Shown here piece after piece: positions 6,218-10,422 of a stretch of DNA of 10,422 nt (positions are counted from its first letter, which is position 1; each line of letters opens with the position of its first letter). Under the pieces are notes generated by a model, which did no database searches, was not told the DNA's origin, and saw nothing but the letters and a program-made list of their open reading frames with translations. The DNA is from Anaerolineaceae bacterium (GTDB lineage Bacteria; Chloroflexota; Anaerolineae; Anaerolineales; Villigracilaceae): assembly GCA_009885445.1 (NCBI GenBank), contig VFKQ01000351.1:1-10422 (forward strand). Reading direction: 5' to 3'. A program made the translations under genes and the position numbers.

Positions 6218-6235
6218 GGGATAAATTATGAATTC

Positions 6236-6271
6236 TGAAGGATGAAAGATGAAGAAAGAAGAAAGATGAAA
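6236..6271. repeat. GATGAAAG-type repeat between the divergent SDR and sulfotransferase genes
   Basis: Units GAAGGATGAAAGATGAAG, then AAAGAAGAAAGATGAAAG. It provides in-frame ATG codons for the sulfotransferase (6242, 6266) and, on the other strand, the false N-terminal extension of the SDR protein. It sits in the 96-base gap between the divergent genes. Confidence 0.65.
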
Positions 6272-6298
6272 GAATGTCAAGTGTGGTTTAATCATGGG

Positions 6299-7156
6299 AT
6301 GGATTTCAAGTCTGCACTGCGCGGGACAATTTATCGGGCCGAGAAAGCGATTCAGCGCCGACGCCTCGCCTCGCTGTCCGCGCCCGAAGCGGGTTGGCCG
6401 ATTCTATTGGGCATCTCCTTCCCCAAAAGCGGCACACATCTGCTCGATCAAATTTTGACGGGCTTCTCAAAATTCGCGCCCTTCGCCAAACGTGTCCACT
6501 CGTTTTACGCCGAGTACGAAGGCGAGAGCGGACGCAAGCGCGCGCCCGAGCAAGCCAGCGCCTGGCTCGACTCGCTCAGTCCGCTGGACGTGGCTTCGGC
6601 GCATCTCTTCGCCCGCCCCGAAGCAGTGACGCGCGTGACGTCGGGCAGGTTCGTCCCTTATTTTATTTTCCGCGACCCGCGTGACGTGGTTGTGTCGCAC
6701 GTGTTCTACGTCACCGAGATGGAGCCGTCGCATGTGCATCATCAGCATTACAACAAATTAAAAACTTTCGGCGAGCGATTGCGCACGAGCATTCTCGGCA
6801 TCCCTGATTCTGAAGTGGAGTTCCCCAACATCGCTGAACGATTTGCACCGTACATCGATTGGTTAAATCATGCGCAAGTGATGGCGATTCACTTTGAAGA
6901 TTTAGTCCACGCGCGCGAGCAGACGCTGAACGGGATACTGAGTCATTTCGTGGCGGGTCACCCGCTGTCAGCGCGGCGCGAGACGATGTTGTCGGCGCTT
7001 GAGTCTTCCATTAATCCAGAAAAATCTCCAACGTTTCGATCCGGTAAAACGGGCGAGTGGAAAAATCATTTTACTGAGGCGGATAAAAATATTTTCAAAG
7101 ATGTGGCCGGGGATTTGTTGGTGCGATTGGGGTATGAGAAAAATAATGATTGGTAA
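6299..7156 (+). CDS. Sulfotransferase family protein (PAPS-dependent)
   Basis: 285 residues from ATG 6299. It has the 5'-phosphosulfate-binding loop GISFPKSGTHLLDQIL (38-53), the SAHLF segment with a candidate catalytic His (H102), the 3'-phosphate-binding YFIFRDPRDVVVSH (121-134), and the C-terminal FRSGKTGEWKNHFTEAD (246-262), matching the RKGxxGxWKNxFT element of cytosolic-type sulfotransferases. It would transfer sulfate from PAPS to a hydroxyl or amine of a small molecule or glycan; the acceptor is unknown. No signal peptide is evident. In-frame ATGs at 6242 and 6266 lie in a GATGAAAG repeat and add no conserved residues, so the start at 6299 is preferred, though no Shine-Dalgarno supports any of the three. 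A glycosyltransferase follows, which suggests glycan sulfation by context. Confidence 0.85.
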   Translation: MDFKSALRGTIYRAEKAIQRRRLASLSAPEAGWPILLGISFPKSGTHLLDQILTGFSKFAPFAKRVHSFYAEYEGESGRKRAPEQASAWLDSLSPLDVASAHLFARPEAVTRVTSGRFVPYFIFRDPRDVVVSHVFYVTEMEPSHVHHQHYNKLKTFGERLRTSILGIPDSEVEFPNIAERFAPYIDWLNHAQVMAIHFEDLVHAREQTLNGILSHFVAGHPLSARRETMLSALESSINPEKSPTFRSGKTGEWKNHFTEADKNIFKDVAGDLLVRLGYEKNNDW

Positions 7157-7158
7157 AT

Positions 7159-7254
7159 ATGTATACATGTAAACAGGTAGACACGTATACATGGCCGCGC
7201 GCACGTGTTTACGTGTGTACCTGTCTACTTGTTTACTTGCCTGCGTGTATACTT
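7159..7254. repeat. Two facing arrays of the 8-bp GTNTACNT unit forming a long imperfect hairpin
   Basis: The left array (four units, GTATAC/GTAAAC/GTAGAC/GTATAC at 7161, 7169, 7177, 7185) is the reverse complement type ANGTANAC. The right array (six units at 7207, 7215, 7223, 7231, 7239, 7247) is GTNTACNT. Stretch 7169-7190 can pair with 7207-7228 at 19 of 22 positions, and the three mismatches all fall at the third base of a unit, around a G+C-rich loop (7191-7206). It fills the whole gap between the sulfotransferase stop and the glycosyltransferase start. Confidence 0.8.
7248..7253 (+). promoter_or_regulatory. Possible -10 element of the glycosyltransferase gene
   Basis: TATACT within the last 8-bp repeat unit is followed by TTCCCC and ATG 7260. 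The six-base distance equals that of the SDR gene and would give a leaderless transcript. No convincing -35 is seen, and the hexamer is a by-product of the repeat unit, so confidence is low. Confidence 0.28.
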
Positions 7255-7259
7255 TCCCC

Positions 7260-8195
7260 ATGAAATGTTCCATCGTCATCCGCGCATATAACGAAGAGAA
7301 ACACATCGGCCGCCTGCTGGAGGGGATTCGTCAGCAGACGGTTCAGGATGTGGAAATTATTCTCGTCGACTCGGGTTCGAGCGACGCGACAGTTTCGATT
7401 GCCGAATCGTTTGGCGCGCGCGTGGTAAAAATCCCCGCTGAAGAATTCACCTTCGGGCGCTCGCTCAACTTTGGCGTGCGTGAAGCGACGCGTGAGCTGG
7501 TCGTGATTGCGAGCGCGCATGTGTATCCCGTGTATCCCGATTGGCTTGAGAGTCTACTGAGTCCATTCGACGATGAAAAAGTTGCGCTGACCTACGGCAA
7601 ACAACGCGGACCCGACTCGGCGAAATTTTCTGAACAGCAAATTTTTCATCAGTGGTACCCCGACGCGAGCAAGCCGCGCCAGGAGACTGCTTTTTGCAAC
7701 AACGCCAACGCGGCGATTCGAAAAAGTTTGTGGGCCAAAAATAATTACGACGAAACACTGACCGGACTCGAAGACCTGGCTTGGGCGCGCTGGGCACAGT
7801 CGCAGGGTTACGCAATTTTTTATACAGCCGAAGCGGAGATCGTCCACGTCCACAATGAGACGCCGCGCGGCGTGTTCAATCGTTACCGCCGCGAAGCCAT
7901 GGCTTTCAAGCGCATCCACCCCGAGAGTCATTTCAACATTTATGATTTCGCGCGCCTGACGACGACAAACATCCTCAGCGACATCTGGCACGCCGCGCGT
8001 GAAGGTGTGCTGATTCGGAATTTCACTTCGATATTCTGGTTTCGCTGGATGCAATTCTACGGCGCGCGCATCGGTCAGCGCGAGACGAGTCTCGTCACGC
8101 CGCAGTTGCGCGAGACGTTTTATTATGCGCGAGAGAGGAAGAAGAAAGAGGGGAAGGAGAGGGATGTGGAGCCGATAAGATATAATCGGGAGTAA
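7260..8195 (+). CDS. Family 2 (GT-A) glycosyltransferase
   Basis: 311 residues from ATG 7260. The N-terminus CSIVIRAYNEEKHIGRLLEG (3-22) and the VDSGSSDAT block (36-44) are the nucleotide-sugar-binding start of GT2 enzymes. The position of the usual metal-binding DxD holds SAHVYP (85-90), which I recall in one bacterial GT2 subgroup. FCNNANAAIRKSLW (145-158) and GLEDLAWARWA (169-179) provide the acceptor loop and the catalytic-base ED pair. The C-terminal 100 residues contain aromatic, possibly membrane-associating segments but no clear transmembrane helix; the last 20 are strongly charged. An in-frame ATG at 7191 would add 23 residues encoded by the 8-bp repeat array, so it is rejected. It probably acts with the sulfotransferase and other glycan genes; donor and acceptor are unknown. 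Confidence 0.87.
   Translation: MKCSIVIRAYNEEKHIGRLLEGIRQQTVQDVEIILVDSGSSDATVSIAESFGARVVKIPAEEFTFGRSLNFGVREATRELVVIASAHVYPVYPDWLESLLSPFDDEKVALTYGKQRGPDSAKFSEQQIFHQWYPDASKPRQETAFCNNANAAIRKSLWAKNNYDETLTGLEDLAWARWAQSQGYAIFYTAEAEIVHVHNETPRGVFNRYRREAMAFKRIHPESHFNIYDFARLTTTNILSDIWHAAREGVLIRNFTSIFWFRWMQFYGARIGQRETSLVTPQLRETFYYARERKKKEGKERDVEPIRYNRE
8181..8192 (+). promoter_or_regulatory. -10 hexamer and Shine-Dalgarno before the toxin frame
   Basis: A perfect TATAAT (8181-8186) and GGGAG (8188-8192) lie at the end of the glycosyltransferase gene. GGGAG is five bases from ATG 8198 and decides that start over the internal TTG at 8232. A transcript from this -10 would begin near 8193 and lack the GGGAG, so the Shine-Dalgarno would serve mainly read-through mRNA. 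Confidence 0.4.
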
Positions 8196-8197
8196 AT

Positions 8198-8486
8198 ATG
8201 CAAATCGATTACATCATTTGCCCCGAAAATATTGAAGAGAAACTTAGCCCAAAAGCACCGCGTCAATTTACGAGAGGCGCGACAAGTATTGCTCAACAAT
8301 CCGCGAATCCGTTTTGCTGAGAAGGGCCATATCAAGAACGAAGATGTTTATGCCGCATATGCCCAAACCTTTGGCGGAAGGTATTTGTCGGTATTTTTCG
8401 TGTTCAAACCAGACACCAACACAGCGATTATAATTAGCGCACGTGACATGAGTCAGAAAGAGCGTAAATCCTATGGCCGCAAATAA
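8198..8486 (+). pseudogene. BrnT-like toxin gene with a frameshift near its 5' end
   Basis: ATG 8198, with a good Shine-Dalgarno, opens MQIDYIICPENIEEKL, which fits the N-terminus of BrnT-type RNase toxins, but this frame stops at about 8320. The remainder of the protein continues in the +1 frame: AQKHRVNLREARQVLLNNPR, then GHIKNEDVYAAYAQTFGGRY, LSVFFVFK, and IISARDMSQKERKSYGRK up to the stop at 8484-8486. Joining the frames at 8243-8249 (CTTAGCC) by skipping one base restores a protein of about 95 residues, the usual BrnT length. A TTG at 8232 could start a shortened version of 84 residues but lacks a Shine-Dalgarno and the first strand. Function would be ribonuclease inhibition of translation, neutralised by the downstream antitoxin. 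The break may be a true mutation, a sequencing error or programmed frameshifting. Confidence 0.65.
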
Positions 8487-8727
8487 AAGTTCTGTTTCAA
8501 AATCAAGTTCTCTCGAAAAAATGGGCGAGTTCTGGGACAAGCACGATCTCACAGAATTCGATGATCCCAACGCGCCCGACGTGGAATTTCACGTGACGGT
8601 TGCGATTCCTGTCGAGCCAGATTTGCTTTCGGATATCGAAGAGCTGGCTCACTTGCGTGGAATCAGCCCAGAAACATTGGTAAATCTCTGGCTTAAAGAA
8701 AAGATCGTCGAAACAAGAGCAGGGTAA
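8473..8727 (+). CDS. CopG/BrnA-like antitoxin
   Basis: 84 residues. The central EKMGEFWDKHDLTEFDD (15-31) is the conserved element of CopG-type antitoxins paired with BrnT-like toxins; the C-terminal half VTVAIPVEPDLLSDIEELAH followed by LRGISPETLVNLWLKEKIVE resembles a ribbon-helix-helix unit that would bind operator DNA. The start overlaps the toxin's 3' end by 14 bases, and the toxin-first order is that of brnTA operons. It would bind the toxin and repress the operon as a dimer. Terminator 8731-8765 follows directly. It remains intact while the toxin frame is broken. Confidence 0.75.
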   Translation: MAANKSSVSKSSSLEKMGEFWDKHDLTEFDDPNAPDVEFHVTVAIPVEPDLLSDIEELAHLRGISPETLVNLWLKEKIVETRAG

Positions 8728-8730
8728 CCC

Positions 8731-8765
8731 AAATGGGATACGCCGATAGTGCGTTTCCCATTTTT
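8731..8765 (+). terminator. Rho-independent terminator of the toxin-antitoxin operon
   Basis: AAATGGGATACGC (8731-8743) pairs with GCGTTTCCCATTT (8751-8763) at 12 of 13 positions around the 7-base loop CGATAGT, and the plus strand runs into TTTTT (8761-8765). It begins 4 bases after the antitoxin stop codon. Confidence 0.75.
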
Positions 8766-8768
8766 ATT

Positions 8769-8772
8769 GGAG
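8769..8772 (+). promoter_or_regulatory. Shine-Dalgarno GGAG of the alpha/beta hydrolase
   Basis: GGAG lies 6 bases before ATG 8779 and excludes the upstream in-frame GTG at 8749, which falls inside the preceding terminator. Confidence 0.65.
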
Positions 8773-8778
8773 CCTCCC

Positions 8779-9555
8779 ATGAAAACAAAAACCATCCTGC
8801 TCATCCACGGCATGTTCATGACCCCGCTGTGCTGGGAAAAATGGATTCCGTACTACGCCTCCAAAGGCTACAACGTGGTTGCGCCCGCCTGGCCGGGACG
8901 TGATCAGCCCGTGGAAATGCTCAACAAGATCCACCCCGACCCGCAGTTGCCGAAGTTGAATCTCAACGGCATCGTGGAGCAGATGGCGCGAGAGATCGCC
9001 AAGCTGGACGAAAAGCCCGCCGTCATTGGTCACTCCATGGGCGGACTCGTCGCGCAGATTCTGCTCGGTCGTGGGCTGGCCGCCGCGGGCGTGGCCATTG
9101 ACCCCGCGCCGCCGATGGGCGTGTTCACTACGCGCTGGTCCTTCATTCGCGGCAACTTCCCAGCCATCAACCCTTTCCGGCTGGGTCAGCCCGCGATGAT
9201 GACGTTCGCGCACTTCCAATACGCCTTCGCCGGGACATTGCCCCTCGACGAACAACACGCCGTCTATGACCGTTACATGGTGCCCGAGTCACGCATGGTC
9301 CCTGTATCGTCGCTCGGCGCGGCGGGCCGCGTGGACTTCAAACGTCCGCACGCCCCGTTGTTGATCACCGCCGGGGAGCGCGACAGAATCGTTCCTGCGG
9401 TGCTTAACCGTTCCAACTATCGACGCTACAAAGACTCTGCCTCGGTCACGGACTTCCACGTCTTCCCAAACCAAGACCATACTTTGACTGTCTCTGCCCG
9501 CTGGCAGGAGGTGGCGGATTTTTGTCTCGGTTGGCTGGAGAAGCAGGCGATATAG
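8779..9555 (+). CDS. Alpha/beta hydrolase
   Basis: 258 residues from ATG 8779. The fold opens with TILLIHGMFMTPLCW (5-19; HG of the oxyanion hole at 10-11). The nucleophile elbow is VIGHSMGGLVAQ (82-93, S86), the acid is most likely D202 in AGERDRIVP, and the histidine is H234 in FPNQDHTLT. A cap of about 70 residues (115-185) lies between the nucleophile and the acid. Members cleave esters, lactones or related bonds; nothing here fixes the substrate. There is no signal peptide, so it should be cytosolic. The gene stands alone between two terminators (8731-8765 and 9579-9615), and its promoter must overlap the first one or lie upstream of it. Confidence 0.9.
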   Translation: MKTKTILLIHGMFMTPLCWEKWIPYYASKGYNVVAPAWPGRDQPVEMLNKIHPDPQLPKLNLNGIVEQMAREIAKLDEKPAVIGHSMGGLVAQILLGRGLAAAGVAIDPAPPMGVFTTRWSFIRGNFPAINPFRLGQPAMMTFAHFQYAFAGTLPLDEQHAVYDRYMVPESRMVPVSSLGAAGRVDFKRPHAPLLITAGERDRIVPAVLNRSNYRRYKDSASVTDFHVFPNQDHTLTVSARWQEVADFCLGWLEKQAI

Positions 9556-9578
9556 TTTGCCTGCAGACCTATGAATTT

Positions 9579-9615
9579 AAAAGAGCCAGTCACCTTCAAG
9601 GTGACTGGCTCTTTT
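9579..9615. terminator. Bidirectional intrinsic terminator between the hydrolase and recN
   Basis: A perfect 18-bp inverted repeat, AAAAGAGCCAGTCACCTT (9579-9596) and its complement (9598-9615), flanks a single base. It gives a G+C-rich stem with a T-run on either strand (TTTT at 9612-9615 on plus; TTTT from the AAAA at 9579-9582 on minus). It lies 23 bases after the hydrolase stop and 22 bases beyond the recN stop, so it can end both transcripts. Confidence 0.92.
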
Positions 9616-9637
9616 ATTTCCAACTATTCTTTGTGTA

Positions 9638-10422
9638 CTATTTTTTGCTTTCCTTAATCATCTGCCTCGCCGTCTGCAGAATCTCGTGCGCAGAGCGCAG
9701 GGTGCCTTCGCCGACTTCGCCGAGCATTTGCGAGAGTTCGAGCAGACGGGCTTCGCCGTCCAGTTTTTCGACGCGCGTGATGGTGCGCTTGTTCTCGATC
9801 AACTTCTGCACTTGATAATGCTGGTCGCCGAAGACGGCCAGTTGCGGCAGATGCGTGACACAAAAGACTTGATGCGTGCGCGCCAGATTCCACAACTTGT
9901 GCCCGACGACCAAACCGACGCGGCCGCCGATGCCCTGGTCAATTTCGTCGAAGATGAGACTCGGCACTTCGTCGGCGCGGGCGAGGATATTTTTCAGGCC
10001 GAGCATCAGACGCGAGGTCTCGCCACCCGAGGCAATTTTCGCCAGCGGTTTGAGTCCCTCGCCCGGGTTGGGCGCGACGAGAAATTCGACTTTGTCGTAA
10101 CCATGCTGGTCAAACGCGACGCGCGTCCCGTCCGCCAGAGGGATTCCGTTCGCGTCGGGCCGCGTCGCAAAGTCCACGCCGAAGCGGGCGGCGGCCATCT
10201 TGAGATCGTCCAACTCTGATTCGATTCCCGTGCTCAAAGAATCTGCGGACTTCTTGCGCTTCTCCGAAAGTTTGCCCGCCTGCGCGGCGAGTTTATCGAG
10301 CAGTTTAGATTCTTGCGCGCTCAATTCTTCGATGCGCTCAACCGCCGTGGACAGATTCTCAAGTTGCGCGCGCGCGTCTGCGCCAAATTTGTTGACCGAC
10401 TCAATGTTCCCGCCATATTTGC
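9638..10422 (-). CDS. recN: DNA repair protein RecN, C-terminal part
   Basis: About 260 residues of the C-terminal half are present; the frame is open to the right edge. The fragment starts KYGGNIESVNKFGADAR, a family-typical element before the second coiled coil (roughly fragment residues 15-80). It then carries the SMC/ABC signature KIASGGETSRLMLGLK, the Walker B SLIFDEIDQGIGGR and the H-loop region FCVTHLPQLAVFGDQHYQV. RecN is a cytosolic SMC-like ATPase for double-strand-break repair. The N-terminal Walker A and first coiled coil are outside the window. An apparent start at 10324 is an internal TTG within this longer frame. The gene is convergent with the hydrolase and ends before a bidirectional terminator. 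No damage to the frame is seen. Confidence 0.95.
   Translation of the reverse strand, partial: KYGGNIESVNKFGADARAQLENLSTAVERIEELSAQESKLLDKLAAQAGKLSEKRKKSADSLSTGIESELDDLKMAAARFGVDFATRPDANGIPLADGTRVAFDQHGYDKVEFLVAPNPGEGLKPLAKIASGGETSRLMLGLKNILARADEVPSLIFDEIDQGIGGRVGLVVGHKLWNLARTHQVFCVTHLPQLAVFGDQHYQVQKLIENKRTITRVEKLDGEARLLELSQMLGEVGEGTLRSAHEILQTARQMIKESKK

Noticed and set aside
5441..6238. Long plus-strand frame of 265 codons opposite the SDR gene
   Set aside because: It is rich in Arg/Gln/His with no recognisable domain and is fully antisense to a conserved Rossmann protein; a shadow of G+C-rich coding DNA.
6203..6295. N-terminal extension of the SDR protein by 31 residues
   Set aside because: It translates a GATGAAAG repeat and lies before the conserved Rossmann start; ATG 6202 has an extended -10 just upstream.
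7159..7254. CRISPR array
   Set aside because: The units are 8 bases, have no unique spacers and occur in both orientations.
7191..7259. N-terminal extension of the glycosyltransferase by 23 residues
   Set aside because: It translates the 8-bp array; homology begins at CSIVIRAYNEE just after ATG 7260.
8749..8778. GTG start for the alpha/beta hydrolase
   Set aside because: It lies within the terminator hairpin, while ATG 8779 has GGAG at the right distance.

Overview
The window looks like a stretch of chromosome from a bacterium of the phylum Chloroflexota, probably class Anaerolineae. This is inferred from gene content (a quinate 5-dehydrogenase-like protein of the type found in Chloroflexota and Firmicutes, a COG3375-type acetyltransferase, a GINT1-like sugar-transferase-associated protein), moderately high G+C, and many short dispersed repeats between genes. 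No rRNA, tRNA or other taxonomic marker is present, so the assignment is tentative.

Minus-strand block (1-6202). Reading in the direction of transcription (right to left) it holds an atypical SDR/NDUFA9-like oxidoreductase (6202-5213), a COG3375-like GNAT acetyltransferase (5119-4253), a second GNAT acetyltransferase (4111-3347) coupled by an ATGA overlap to a large two-domain GINT1/formyltransferase-like protein (3350-1773), then a HAD-IB phosphatase-like protein with an unusual motif I (1492-839), followed 39 bases later by a quinate 5-dehydrogenase-like gene that runs off the left edge (799-1).

Plus-strand block (6299-9555). A sulfotransferase and a family-2 glycosyltransferase lie together. 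With the GINT1-like protein they suggest modification of cell-surface or secreted glycans, which is inference from context only. Next comes a BrnT/CopG-type toxin-antitoxin pair whose toxin frame is broken near its 5' end, closed by a strong intrinsic terminator, and then a monocistronic alpha/beta hydrolase. A perfect bidirectional terminator (9579-9615) separates the hydrolase from the convergent 3' part of recN, which runs off the right edge.

The most interesting layer is the repeats. At least five short repeat types occur: a 78-bp palindromic element and a GATGAAAG-type element both lying in frame inside one protein gene; GATGAAAG-type tracts abutting two other genes; degenerate 8-bp GTNTACNT arrays, one arranged as two facing inverted arrays; CACAAAGG/CACGAAGG tracts; and a degenerate GTCATTGCGAG-type element. 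Several inflate apparent open reading frames, so the starts of the SDR, sulfotransferase and glycosyltransferase genes were moved inward. Two of the genes with corrected starts have a -10-like hexamer exactly six bases before the ATG, which suggests leaderless transcripts.
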